A stretch of DNA of 64,000 nucleotides from contig NZ_JABFCN010000046.1 of the NCBI RefSeq assembly GCF_013087515.1, forward strand, positions 208,780-272,779. The letters run 5' to 3'. Positions 18,512-26,998 of this stretch are shown here, one piece after another. Below the pieces are notes generated by a model. The model was not told the origin of the DNA. It saw only the letters and a program-made list of their open reading frames with translations, and did not search any database. The translations under genes were made by a program, and so were the position numbers. Origin of the DNA: Rhizobium sophorae. GTDB taxonomy: Bacteria > Pseudomonadota > Alphaproteobacteria > Rhizobiales > Rhizobiaceae. Position 1 is the stretch's first letter. Each line of letters begins with the position of its first letter.

Positions 18512-18519
18512 TTCCGACC

Positions 18520-18576
18520 ATGAAAATCGCAACGGCTCTTATCGTGGTGGGAAAGCGCATGGGCAGGATGGTGTAA
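18520..18576 (+). CDS. ilvBN leader peptide
   Basis: This 18-residue open frame, MKIATALIVVGKRMGRMV, lies upstream of ilvB. It contains consecutive Ala-Leu-Ile-Val-Val codons, exactly the residues whose supply the downstream operon governs, as expected for ribosome-mediated attenuation. Its 3' half overlaps the left arm of a 10-bp stem (18554-18563 with 18594-18603), inside which GGATGG/CCATCC forms a second hairpin across the stop codon. A terminator follows at 18612. The ATG lies at or next to the predicted transcript start, so no normal ribosome-binding site would be present. Confidence 0.8.
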   Translation: MKIATALIVVGKRMGRMV

Positions 18577-18611
18577 CCATCCGGCGATAGCCACCCATGC
18601 GCTAGATGACA

Positions 18612-18633
18612 GGCTCCTCAGGGGCCTTTTTTT
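18612..18633 (+). terminator. Attenuator terminator upstream of ilvB
   Basis: GGCTCC pairs with GGGGCC around TCA, followed by seven T residues. It lies between the leader-peptide stop (18576) and the ilvB start (18694), so it would end transcription before the structural genes. The competing antiterminator pairing is not obvious by eye. Confidence 0.8.
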
Positions 18634-18693
18634 ATGCCCGAAATCAGGGCTTCCGGCCACAAACGCAATCCCAGCATCAAACGGAACAGACAG

Positions 18694-20484
18694 ATGAGCA
18701 CGGACAATCAGGCGGCAGGCAATCGGATGACGGGAGCGGAGATCGTTCTCAAGGCGCTGAAGGACAACGGCGTCGAACATATCTTCGGCTATCCCGGCGG
18801 CGCGGTCCTGCCGATCTATGACGAGATCTTCCAGCAGGAGGACGTCAAGCACATCCTCGTCCGCCACGAGCAGGGGGCCGGCCATGCGGCCGAAGGTTAC
18901 GCCCGCTCCACCGGCAAGGTCGGCGTCATGCTGGTGACCTCGGGTCCGGGCGCTACCAATGCCGTCACGCCGCTGCAGGACGCGCTGATGGATTCGATCC
19001 CGCTCGTCTGCCTGACCGGTCAGGTTCCGACCCCACTGATCGGCTCCGACGCCTTCCAGGAATGCGATACGGTCGGCATCACCCGGCCCTGCACCAAGCA
19101 CAATTGGCTGGTCAAGGATGTCAACCAGCTCGCTGCCGTCATTCATGAGGCCTTCCGCATCGCCCAGTCCGGCCGTCCAGGCCCCGTCGTCGTCGATATT
19201 CCGAAAGACGTGCAGTTTGCGACCGGCACCTACACGCCGCCCGCCGATTACGCGATCCAGAAGAGCTACCAGCCGAAGATCCAGGGCGACCTCAACCAGA
19301 TCCATGCCGCGATCGAACTGATGGCGAATGCGCGCCGTCCGATCATCTACTCTGGCGGCGGCGTCATCAATTCCGGCCTCGAGGCTTCCAAGCTGCTGCG
19401 CGAGCTGGTCGAGCTCACCGGTTTCCCGATCACCTCGACGCTGATGGGCCTCGGCGCCTATCCTGCTTCAGGCAAGAACTGGCTGAAGATGCTCGGCATG
19501 CACGGCTCCTACGAGGCCAACATGGCGATGCACGACTGCGATGTCATGGTCTGCATCGGCGCCCGCTTCGACGACCGTATCACTGGCCGCCTCAATGCCT
19601 TTTCACCGAATTCGAAAAAGATCCATATCGATATCGATCCGTCCTCGATCAACAAGAACGTCCGGGTCGATATCGGCATCCGCGGCGATGTCGGGCATGT
19701 GCTTGAAGACATGGTCCGTCTGTGGCGGGCGCTGCCGAAGAAACCGGAAAAGGGCCGCCTCGATGACTGGTGGACCGATATCGCCCGCTGGCGGGCGCGC
19801 AACTCCTTCGCCTATACGAAGAGCAATGACGTCATCATGCCGCAATATGCGCTGGAACGGCTCTTTGCCCACACCAAGGACCGCGATACCTACATCACCA
19901 CCGAGGTCGGCCAGCACCAGATGTGGGCGGCGCAGTTCTTCGGCTTCGAGCAGCCGAACCGCTGGATGACCTCGGGCGGCCTCGGCACGATGGGCTACGG
20001 CCTGCCGGCCGCACTTGGCGTGCAGATTGCCCATCCCGACAGTCTCGTCATCGACATTGCCGGTGACGCGTCGATCCAGATGTGTATCCAGGAAATGTCG
20101 GCAGCGATCCAGCACGATGCGCCGATCAAGATCTTCATCATGAACAACCAGTATATGGGCATGGTGCGCCAGTGGCAGCAGCTGCTGCACGGCAACCGCC
20201 TGTCGAATTCCTATACGGAGGCGATGCCCGATTTCGTCAAGCTTGCGGAGGCCTATGGCGCCGTCGGCCTGCGCTGCGAAAAGCCGGATGCGCTTGATGA
20301 CACCATTCTGGAGATGATCGAGGTCAGAAAGCCGGTCATCTTCGATTGCCGCGTCGCCAATCTCGCCAATTGCTTCCCGATGATCCCCTCGGGCAAGGCC
20401 CATAACGAAATGCTGCTGCCGGACGAGGCCACCGATGAAGCGGTCGCCAATGCGATCGACGCCAAGGGCCGCGCGCTCGTCTAA
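18694..20484 (+). CDS. ilvB: Acetolactate synthase large (catalytic) subunit
   Basis: This is the first common step of branched-chain amino acid synthesis: ThDP-dependent condensation giving acetolactate or acetohydroxybutyrate. The 596-residue protein shows the catalytic glutamate in RHEQGAGHAAEGYARSTGKVG, the FAD region, and the ThDP-binding segment GDASIQMCIQEMS...IMNNQYMGMVRQWQ. The start at 18694 (MSTDNQAAGNRM) was chosen over an in-frame ATG at 18634 that sits in the terminator T-run. ilvN begins 20 bases after the stop. Expression is probably controlled by the leader peptide and terminator upstream. Confidence 0.97.
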   Translation: MSTDNQAAGNRMTGAEIVLKALKDNGVEHIFGYPGGAVLPIYDEIFQQEDVKHILVRHEQGAGHAAEGYARSTGKVGVMLVTSGPGATNAVTPLQDALMDSIPLVCLTGQVPTPLIGSDAFQECDTVGITRPCTKHNWLVKDVNQLAAVIHEAFRIAQSGRPGPVVVDIPKDVQFATGTYTPPADYAIQKSYQPKIQGDLNQIHAAIELMANARRPIIYSGGGVINSGLEASKLLRELVELTGFPITSTLMGLGAYPASGKNWLKMLGMHGSYEANMAMHDCDVMVCIGARFDDRITGRLNAFSPNSKKIHIDIDPSSINKNVRVDIGIRGDVGHVLEDMVRLWRALPKKPEKGRLDDWWTDIARWRARNSFAYTKSNDVIMPQYALERLFAHTKDRDTYITTEVGQHQMWAAQFFGFEQPNRWMTSGGLGTMGYGLPAALGVQIAHPDSLVIDIAGDASIQMCIQEMSAAIQHDAPIKIFIMNNQYMGMVRQWQQLLHGNRLSNSYTEAMPDFVKLAEAYGAVGLRCEKPDALDDTILEMIEVRKPVIFDCRVANLANCFPMIPSGKAHNEMLLPDEATDEAVANAIDAKGRALV

Positions 20485-20504
20485 TAAGGGAAGGGACCAA
20501 GGAC

Positions 20505-21077
20505 ATGAACGCTCACCTACAGCCCACGGGCTCCGCTTACTTCATTTCGCCGGAAACGGCGGCTGTCGAAAGCCACACGCTTTCGGTTCTCGTCGACAAC
20601 GAACCGGGGGTTCTTGCCCGGGTCATCGGCCTGTTTTCCGGCCGCGGATATAATATCGAGAGCCTGACGGTCTCCGAGACCGAGCATCAGGCGCATCTTT
20701 CCCGCATCACCGTCGTCACACGCGGCACGCCGCAGGTGCTGGAGCAGATCAAGGCTCAGCTGGAACGCATCGTGCCGGTGCATCGCGTCGTCGACCTGAC
20801 AGTGCGCGCCCGCGAACTCGGCCAGGACCGGCCGATCGAGCGCGAAGTGGCACTGATCAAGGTGATCGGCGAGGGCGAGATGCGCGCCGAGACCTTGCGC
20901 CTTGCCGATGCCTTTCATGCCAAGGTGGTGGATGCGACCGTCGGTCACTTCATTCTGGAGATCACCGGCAAATCGTCGAAGATCGATCAGTTCGTGGCGA
21001 TCATGAAGCCGCTCGGCCTCATCGAGGTCTGCCGTACCGGGATTGCGGCGATGAACCGCGGCGCGCAGGGGATGTAA
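20505..21077 (+). CDS. ilvN: Acetolactate synthase small (regulatory) subunit
   Basis: The regulatory subunit carries valine feedback inhibition and stimulates the catalytic subunit. The 190-residue protein has an N-terminal ACT domain (about residues 25-100, HTLSVLVDNEPGVLARVIGLFSGRGYNIESLTV) and the C-terminal small-subunit domain (HFILEITGKSSKIDQFVAIMKPLG). It lies 20 bases downstream of ilvB and is followed by a strong terminator. It could equally be named ilvH; the name follows the pairing with the upstream subunit. Confidence 0.96.
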   Translation: MNAHLQPTGSAYFISPETAAVESHTLSVLVDNEPGVLARVIGLFSGRGYNIESLTVSETEHQAHLSRITVVTRGTPQVLEQIKAQLERIVPVHRVVDLTVRARELGQDRPIEREVALIKVIGEGEMRAETLRLADAFHAKVVDATVGHFILEITGKSSKIDQFVAIMKPLGLIEVCRTGIAAMNRGAQGM

Positions 21078-21101
21078 ACCCGGCACCGCAACGGTGTTGA
21101 A

Positions 21102-21138
21102 GGCCGCTGGAGATCAGAGCATCTCCAGCGGCTTTTTC
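21102..21138. terminator. ilvBN terminator, overlapping the end of the aldo/keto reductase gene
   Basis: GCCGCTGGAGAT and ATCTCCAGCGGC pair over 12 bp, followed by TTTTTCTTT on the plus strand. The hairpin also encodes the last residues and stop codon of the convergent aldo/keto reductase gene (stop at 21114), so coding and termination functions share the same bases. Confidence 0.85.
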
Positions 21139-21974
21139 TTTGTGGGCGGTGGAAAGGCGGCGTCGAGGGCATCCCAGTCGTCGTCGGTAATGTCGAGCGA
21201 GACGCAGTCGCGGTTTTCGGCTGCGCGTTCGGCATTCGACGTCTTCGGAATGACGATGACGCCGTCGCGTTCCAAGAGGAAGGCGAGCGCCAGCTGGGCG
21301 GGTGTTGCCTGATAGGCCTTGGCGATGCGGATTAGTTCGGGATGGTGCAGGATATGTCCCTGTTCGATCGGCGAATAGGCCATGATGGGAATGCCGCGGT
21401 TCTGGCACCAGGGCAGCAGGTCGAATTCGATGCCGCGGCGGGAGAGATTATAAAGCACCTGGTTGGCGGCGACGTTGGCGCCGTCGGGCACGCGGAGCAG
21501 TTCCTCCATGTCGTCGGTGTCGAAGTTGGAGACGCCCCAGGCGCCGATCTTGCTTGACGCCTTCAGCGTTTCGAAAGCGGCGACGGTCTCGGCGAGCGGA
21601 TAGTTGCCGCGCCAGTGCAAGAGATAGAGATCGATGCGGTCAGTGCCCAACCGTTCGAGACTGTGCTCGCAAGCCTCGATCGTGCCTTTCAGGCTGGCAT
21701 TCCAAGGATAGACCTTACTGACGATGAAGACCTCGTCGCGCCGGCCCCTGATCGCCTGGCCGACGATCTCTTCAGCGCCACCGTCACCGTACATTTCGGC
21801 GGTGTCGATCAGCGTCATGCCGAGATCGATGCCTGCCTTGAGGCTTTCGATCTCGGCCTTGGCATGGCCGGCATCCTCGCCCATGGCCCAGGTTCCCTGG
21901 CCGAGCGCCGGCACTTGCGCGCCGTTGGGGAAGGTGATCGTCGGGATCGGGTCGTCTTGCATGAACTTTTCCAT
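21114..21974 (-). CDS. Aldo/keto reductase
   Basis: A 286-residue NADPH-dependent oxidoreductase with a TIM-barrel fold. The catalytic tetrad is visible: Asp in LIDTAEMYGDGGAEE together with its Tyr, Lys in FIVSKVYPW, and His in DLYLLHWRG. The cofactor region VIPKTSNAERAAENRD is near the C-terminus. The start is 21974 or the inner ATG at 21962 (MQDDPIPTITF). The final codons lie inside the ilvBN terminator hairpin. The substrate is unknown; it stands alone and diverges from a LysE exporter. Confidence 0.93.
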   Translation of the reverse strand: MEKFMQDDPIPTITFPNGAQVPALGQGTWAMGEDAGHAKAEIESLKAGIDLGMTLIDTAEMYGDGGAEEIVGQAIRGRRDEVFIVSKVYPWNASLKGTIEACEHSLERLGTDRIDLYLLHWRGNYPLAETVAAFETLKASSKIGAWGVSNFDTDDMEELLRVPDGANVAANQVLYNLSRRGIEFDLLPWCQNRGIPIMAYSPIEQGHILHHPELIRIAKAYQATPAQLALAFLLERDGVIVIPKTSNAERAAENRDCVSLDITDDDWDALDAAFPPPTKKKPLEML

Positions 21975-22114
21975 TTGGGGGAGATTGCCGCCAATTCTTA
22001 TCTTTCAAGTAATCCTGTCACCATGACAATGATGTAATGGCATCAGCAATTTAGGACAGTTACATTGACCTAAATGAAATCGGCTACGAAGGATGGCCGG
22101 TCCCGGGAGGTTTC

Positions 22115-22708
22115 ATGCCACTGGATACGTTTCTCGCCTTCGTTCTCTTCGCCTTCACGACCTCGATCACGCCGGGGCCGAACAATATGATGCTCTTCGC
22201 ATCGGGCGTGAATTTCGGTTTCCGCAGGACGATCCCGCATATGTTCGGGATCGGTGCTGGCTTCTTTGTGCTGTTGCTCGGCGTCGGCTTCGGGCTTGGC
22301 GCGCTGCTGCAAACGATACCTGTGATCTATACGGCGCTGAAGTTTGCGGGCGGCGCCTATCTCGTCTGGATCGCCTGGAAGATCGCTTCCTCGCGCTCGC
22401 TCAGCGAAGGCAGAACCGGCGCTGAGCCGATGTCGTTCCTCGCCGCCGCCGCCTTCCAATGGGTCAACCCGAAAGCCTGGGTGATGGCGGTGACCGCGAT
22501 GGCGACCTATACCAATCCGCAACTCTACCTCGTCAGCGTGCTGATCGTCGGTCTCGCTTTTGCGGCAGTCAATGTGCCCAGCGTCTCGACCTGGGCCGGT
22601 TTCGGCTCGGCACTGAGGGAATGGCTTTCCGATCCGGTGCGATTGAAATGGTTCAATATCAGCATGGCGGTGCTGTTGGTGGCGAGCCTCTGGCCGATGC
22701 TAAAATAG
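22115..22708 (+). CDS. LysE family transporter
   Basis: A 197-residue inner-membrane exporter with the signature TSITPGPNNMMLFASGVNFGFRRTIPHM and about six hydrophobic spans; FQWVNPKAWVMAV is another family hallmark. GGGAGG sits just upstream of the ATG at 22115. The substrate is unknown. The gene is separate from the LysE gene at 14784 and only distantly similar. Its last 9 bases overlap the convergent DUF2269 gene. Confidence 0.9.
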   Translation: MPLDTFLAFVLFAFTTSITPGPNNMMLFASGVNFGFRRTIPHMFGIGAGFFVLLLGVGFGLGALLQTIPVIYTALKFAGGAYLVWIAWKIASSRSLSEGRTGAEPMSFLAAAAFQWVNPKAWVMAVTAMATYTNPQLYLVSVLIVGLAFAAVNVPSVSTWAGFGSALREWLSDPVRLKWFNISMAVLLVASLWPMLK

Positions 22709-23176
22709 AGCGATTGCCGGCTTCATGAGCATCAGCCAGAGAATGCCGATGACGGCGAAGAAGGCCGGAAAGCCGCAGGCGAACCAGATGCGGTAGAGGC
22801 TGAAATAGGCCGGCGGCAGGGCTTGTCCCGCCGCTGCTGCGGCGCGGGCAATATCGCGCAGCCGGATCTGGATCCAGACGACGGGCAGCCAGAACAGGCC
22901 GGTCACGACATAAAGCAGCAGCGACAGCGCAATCCAGCCCTCCGACAACTCCCAGCCGATCGACCGGGCCAGCAGATAGCCGGTCACCGGCTGGAGAATG
23001 ACTGCGGTGGCGGTAAAGAGGGTGTCGGCAACCACTACCGTTGCCGCAACATGGGCGATCAGCTTGGGATCGCGTGTCCGGTGCGCCATCACCATAAAGA
23101 AGGCGATGCCGGCGCCGGTGCCGAAGAGCACGGTCGCGCCGATGACATGGACAAGCAGCAGCCATTCCTCGAGCAT
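22700..23176 (-). CDS. DUF2269 family integral membrane protein
   Basis: A 158-residue protein with four predicted membrane spans, starting MLEEWLLLVHVIGATVLFGTGAGIAFF. The pattern with an early histidine and GTGAGIAFFMVMAHRT fits DUF2269, a family without known function. It starts on the stop codon of the SDR-DoxX gene (TGATG overlap), so it is translationally coupled to it. Pairing of a small membrane protein with a DoxX-containing oxidoreductase suggests a membrane redox role, but this is inference. Confidence 0.8.
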   Translation of the reverse strand: MLEEWLLLVHVIGATVLFGTGAGIAFFMVMAHRTRDPKLIAHVAATVVVADTLFTATAVILQPVTGYLLARSIGWELSEGWIALSLLLYVVTGLFWLPVVWIQIRLRDIARAAAAAGQALPPAYFSLYRIWFACGFPAFFAVIGILWLMLMKPAIALF

Positions 23177-24450
23177 CAGCGTTCATCCAGCGTAGCAAGT
23201 GCGGTGAGCGTCAGCATTAGCGACGGCACCACCTTGACGAGGGGGCCGAGCGGATCGAGCCAGAGCGCGGATTCGAGCAGGCTGGCGCCGGCAAGATAGG
23301 CGAACGACACGGCCAGCATGCCGAGAAGGGCGCCTTTCGCCAGCGGACGAAGGAGGACGGCAGCGCCGAGAGCGATGTCGATCAGACAGGTTGCAAGCGT
23401 CAGCGCCGTTGCCGCGGCCTCAGGCATGAACGGCAGGAAGTGAGCGGACGTCTTCTCCAGCGTCAGCAGCGGGATCAGACCTGAGAGCAGCCAGAAAGCG
23501 GATAGGCCCGATATGACGAGCGGCTTCAAAAGATAAAGCCTGGCAAACCAGAGATCCTGTACGCCGGAGGGATTGGCCGAGAGCGTCGCTGCCGCGGGTG
23601 TCGTGGCAAGGTCGCTCCCTGCTTTCGAGCTCCGCACGCCTTCCGACATGACAGTCATCGCCGTCGAGCGCAGCGGCGAACGCCAGCCGAGCAGTCCTGA
23701 TAGATCGGCCAGCCATGTCACCGGGCTGGCAAGCCAGCGGGGAAGAGCGAACACGCGGGCGGGCGGCAGGCCGAGCCACTGGCGGTGAAGGCCGACGAGA
23801 TCGGCGAGCGTCAGAACTTCGTCGGCGGCAAGATCGATATCGCCGGAGATGCCGCCGGAGACCGCCTGCGATACGGCTTCCGCCACATCGTCCACCGAAA
23901 GTGTTTCGACCGGACTTTCGGCATGGACCAGCGGCAGCACCAGGGGAAAGGCGGCAAGCGCCCGCAGCAGCGCCGAGCCGCCATGGGCATTGCGGCCGAG
24001 AACGAGGGCAGGGCGCAGGATGAGGTAAGGCAGGCCGCTAGCCGCCAGCGCCTGGTCGGCCCGCCGCTTGGTGGCGAGGAAAGGAAGATCGCCCGCCGCT
24101 CCCGCCGTCCTTGCCGATATCTGCACGATCAGCGGGCGCGACGAGCGTTTTGCGGCGGAATAGAGCGCCAGCATCGCCTCTGCCTGGGTGGCCGACAGAT
24201 CATCCGAGAGGCCGTCCTGCAGGGCGCCGGCGCAATTGACGACGACATGCTGGTCCTTGAGGATCTCGTCCCAATCCGCTGGTTTCGTCATGCGTGAGAG
24301 ATCTGCGCGCCGCCAGTCGATCGTCTGCTGTTTCAGGCGCGCACGCGCGGGATTACGGCCGAGCCCAGTTACGACGTGGCCGTCGGCGACGAGCCGGGCC
24401 GCAACGACGGAGCCTATGAAGCCGGTTGCGCCGAGAATCAGAATGTTCAT
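23176..24450 (-). CDS. NAD(P)H-binding SDR protein fused to a DoxX-like membrane domain
   Basis: A 424-residue two-domain protein. Residues 1-215 form an atypical short-chain dehydrogenase with the nucleotide-binding motif ILGATGFIGS at the N-terminus. A middle region follows, and residues about 290-420 contain four hydrophobic helices of the DoxX/DoxD type (LLKPLVISGLSAFWLLSGLIPLL onward). The cytosolic reductase is thus tethered to a membrane domain. Its stop overlaps the start of the DUF2269 gene. The substrate is unknown. Confidence 0.85.
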   Translation of the reverse strand: MNILILGATGFIGSVVAARLVADGHVVTGLGRNPARARLKQQTIDWRRADLSRMTKPADWDEILKDQHVVVNCAGALQDGLSDDLSATQAEAMLALYSAAKRSSRPLIVQISARTAGAAGDLPFLATKRRADQALAASGLPYLILRPALVLGRNAHGGSALLRALAAFPLVLPLVHAESPVETLSVDDVAEAVSQAVSGGISGDIDLAADEVLTLADLVGLHRQWLGLPPARVFALPRWLASPVTWLADLSGLLGWRSPLRSTAMTVMSEGVRSSKAGSDLATTPAAATLSANPSGVQDLWFARLYLLKPLVISGLSAFWLLSGLIPLLTLEKTSAHFLPFMPEAAATALTLATCLIDIALGAAVLLRPLAKGALLGMLAVSFAYLAGASLLESALWLDPLGPLVKVVPSLMLTLTALATLDER

Positions 24451-24547
24451 GGCAGGAGATTAGCGGAAAAGCGCATGAGACATAGAAGGGCTTGGCGGGC
24501 CTGCGGCATATGTTAGAAATAGCGGGCAGTTTCGGGAGGGCTTCGCC

Positions 24548-25201
24548 TTGCACGACCATGACGACGACCATGCTCACGGACATGAGCACGCCCACGGGAA
24601 TGATCACGACAACCATTATTCCGACATGCAGGCGCGCGTGAAGGCGCTGGAAACGCTCCTGACGGAGAAGGGGTTGATCGATCCGGCGGCGATCGACGCG
24701 ATCGTCGAGACCTACGAGACGAAGGTGGGGCCGAGGAACGGCGCGCATGTCGTCGCCAAGGCCTGGAGCGATGCCGATTTCGCCGACTGGCTGAAGCGTG
24801 ATGCGACGGCGGCCATCGCCAGCCTCGGCTATACGGGCCGGCAGGGCGAGCATATGCGCGCCGTCTTCAATACGGCAGAGACCCATAATCTCGTCGTCTG
24901 CACGCTCTGCTCCTGTTATCCCTGGTCGGTGCTTGGCCTGCCGCCGGTCTGGTACAAGGCGCCGGCCTATCGCTCGCGCGCCGTCATCGATCCGCGCGGC
25001 GTGCTGGCCGAATTCGGTCTGACGCTGCCGGAGGACAAGAAGATCCGCGTCTGGGATTCGACGGCGGAACTGCGTTACCTCGTCATCCCCGAACGGCCCG
25101 AAGGGACCGATGGAATGGATGAGCAGATGCTCGCCGGCCTCGTCAGCCGCGATGCGATGATCGGCACGGCCGTTGCCCGCAAGCCGGAGAGCGCCACATG
25201 A
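24548..25201 (+). CDS. nthA: Nitrile hydratase alpha subunit, cobalt type
   Basis: Nitrile hydratase converts nitriles to amides in the cytoplasm. The 217-residue subunit carries the metal-claw motif VCTLCSC (Cys118, Cys121, Cys123); the threonine in CTLCSC marks the cobalt form. The start is a TTG at 24548 with a good GGGAGGG site 8 bases upstream; the next in-frame ATG is at residue 27. The intervening tail is strikingly rich in histidine and aspartate (HDHDDDHAHGHEHAHGNDHD) and looks metal-binding. The gene overlaps nthB by ATGA. No amidase gene follows. Confidence 0.93.
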   Translation: MHDHDDDHAHGHEHAHGNDHDNHYSDMQARVKALETLLTEKGLIDPAAIDAIVETYETKVGPRNGAHVVAKAWSDADFADWLKRDATAAIASLGYTGRQGEHMRAVFNTAETHNLVVCTLCSCYPWSVLGLPPVWYKAPAYRSRAVIDPRGVLAEFGLTLPEDKKIRVWDSTAELRYLVIPERPEGTDGMDEQMLAGLVSRDAMIGTAVARKPESAT

Positions 25202-25857
25202 ACGGACCGCACGATCTCGGCGGGCAGATGGGCTTCGGTCCCGTCGCGCCCGAAAAGGACGAGCCCTGTTTCCATGCCGAATGGGAAAAGCGGGCGCTCG
25301 GCATCACGCTTTCCTGCGGCGCTTTCGGCGCATGGACGATCGATGAAAGCCGGCATGCGCGCGAGAATATTCCGCCGGCCGATTACCTCGCCGCCAGCTA
25401 TTACGAGATCTGGATCCGCGGCATCGATAAGCTGCTCGAACGGCACGGCTTTGCAACACGTGAGGAGCTGCTGTCCGGTCATGCGCAGCGGCCAGGAGCC
25501 GTTCCGAAGCGGGTGCTGAAGGCGGACATGGTGCCCAACGTTCTGGCGAAAGGCGGCCCTTGCGATCGTCCTGTCAAGACCGTGCCGCTCTTTGCGGTCG
25601 GCGAGACGGTGAGGACGAAGAACTTCAATCCGGCGACGCATACGCGCCTGCCGCGTTATGCCAGGGCCAGGACTGGTGTGGTCGAGGCAGTACAGGGCTC
25701 TTTCGTTTTCCCTGACGACAATGCACATGACAAGGGCGAAAACCCGCAATGGCTCTATACCGTCGTTTTCGACGGCGTGGAGATTTGGGGCGGAGATGCC
25801 GATCCGACGCTGACCGTGTCGATTGATGCCTGGGAGAGCTATCTTGAGCCGGCATGA
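25198..25857 (+). CDS. nthB: Nitrile hydratase beta subunit
   Basis: The 219-residue beta subunit pairs with NthA to form the active site. It opens with MNGPHDLGGQMGFGPV, the conserved beta-subunit start, and its C-terminal SH3-like half shows FAVGETVRTKNFNPATHTRLPRYARARTGVVEAVQGSFVFPD. Its ATG overlaps the nthA stop (ATGA), so the subunits are translationally coupled. The accessory gene follows almost without a gap. The call is firm. Confidence 0.95.
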   Translation: MNGPHDLGGQMGFGPVAPEKDEPCFHAEWEKRALGITLSCGAFGAWTIDESRHARENIPPADYLAASYYEIWIRGIDKLLERHGFATREELLSGHAQRPGAVPKRVLKADMVPNVLAKGGPCDRPVKTVPLFAVGETVRTKNFNPATHTRLPRYARARTGVVEAVQGSFVFPDDNAHDKGENPQWLYTVVFDGVEIWGGDADPTLTVSIDAWESYLEPA

Positions 25858-25858
25858 A

Positions 25859-26212
25859 ATGTCGCCGTTGACGCAATCGCCCAGCCTGCCGAGGTCACGG
25901 GAGGGCGAGCCGGTCTTTCCCGAGCCATGGGCGGCCGAAGCTTTCGCCATGACCGTGCACCTGCACGCAAAAGGCCTGTTCAGCTGGAGCGAATGGGCTG
26001 AAACGCTTTCCGCGCAACTGCACAAGCCTGGCCGGGCCGAAGATGGCAGCGACTATTTCGACTGCTGGGTGGCGGCACTCTCCGACCTCATTGTCGACAA
26101 CGGCATCGCCGACGCGGAAACGATCCTGGCACTGCAACAGAGCTGGCAGCGGGCGGCGGAGGCGACGCCGCATGGACGGCCGATCGAGCTCGGCAACGAT
26201 CCCTCACGCTGA
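25859..26212 (+). CDS. Nitrile hydratase accessory protein
   Basis: A 117-residue protein resembling the N-terminal half of nitrile hydratase beta subunits (EPVFPEPWAAEAFAMTVHLHAKGLFSWSEWAETLSAQL), as expected for the activator/metallochaperone family that helps load metal into the alpha subunit. The ATG at 25859 begins one base after the nthB stop; a TTG at 25844 is also possible. It completes a three-gene operon alpha-beta-activator. The His-rich N-terminus of the alpha subunit may assist the same metal-loading step. Confidence 0.88.
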   Translation: MSPLTQSPSLPRSREGEPVFPEPWAAEAFAMTVHLHAKGLFSWSEWAETLSAQLHKPGRAEDGSDYFDCWVAALSDLIVDNGIADAETILALQQSWQRAAEATPHGRPIELGNDPSR

Positions 26213-26215
26213 TCC

Positions 26216-26998
26216 TCACGAGGGGAATTGCTTGTAGCACTCCTCGGCTATCTCCCGCAGCGTCTCGCGGGAGATTTCGCCGGTGACGGCATAACCGAGT
26301 TCGCCGTCGATCCAGTAGAAGGTTTCGAGATTGCCTGATGAGGCGAAGCGGAAGCTCGTCGTACGGTTCTCCGTGTTGCGGCCGACCATGACGGTCAGGC
26401 GCTCGCCGGCCTGGTCTTCATACATGAACATGGCGCCCGGCCTGCCGTCGACCGGCAGCAGGCGGCCGCCGACAAGCTTGAAGCCGAGCGGCTGCAGGTT
26501 CGGGATCTTGAGGTTCTGAATTGCCAGGCGCTTGCCGAGCCAGGTGGCGAGGTGGACCTCCTCGTTTGCGAAGACCTCGACGGGATGGCGAACCTCGGCG
26601 GCATAGACCGTGAAAGCGGTCTGGGCCTGTTTCGGTAGGGTTTCGGAGCCGGCAAGCTGCAGTTCCGGCTTTTCCAGAAGTGCGGGGCCGTAATGGCCGC
26701 TGGCGGCGCCGAGCGTGAAGACGAGGAGGGCTGATGCGGCGATCGCCCAGCGTTTCGCTCTCGATGAGACGGCGCGCGGGGGGACGACGAGCAGAGGATC
26801 GGTGTCCTTCGCCTTCTCATAGCCGGCAAACAGCGATCGGATGCCTGAATTCTGCGCCTGCCATTCAGCGACCATCGCCGCCTCGTCGGGATTGTCGACC
26901 AGGAAGGCCTCGATGCGGACGCGCACCGTTTCCGGCAGCTGGCCGTCGGCATAGGCGTGAAGGTCGGCTTCGGTGACGCTCGGATTGGTCTCGTTCAT
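26216..26998 (-). CDS. Anti-sigma factor, transmembrane
   Basis: A 260-residue protein with a cytoplasmic N-terminus of zinc-less anti-sigma type (TEADLHAYADGQLPETVRVRIEAFLVDNPDEAAMVAEWQAQN, about residues 9-50). A single membrane span follows (about 85-105, RWAIAASALLVFTLGAASGHY), then a periplasmic domain of about 150 residues. Its ATG overlaps the sigma factor stop (ATGA), the classic sigma/anti-sigma arrangement. It should hold the ECF sigma factor inactive at the membrane until an envelope signal releases it. The signal is unknown. Confidence 0.88.
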   Translation of the reverse strand: MNETNPSVTEADLHAYADGQLPETVRVRIEAFLVDNPDEAAMVAEWQAQNSGIRSLFAGYEKAKDTDPLLVVPPRAVSSRAKRWAIAASALLVFTLGAASGHYGPALLEKPELQLAGSETLPKQAQTAFTVYAAEVRHPVEVFANEEVHLATWLGKRLAIQNLKIPNLQPLGFKLVGGRLLPVDGRPGAMFMYEDQAGERLTVMVGRNTENRTTSFRFASSGNLETFYWIDGELGYAVTGEISRETLREIAEECYKQFPS

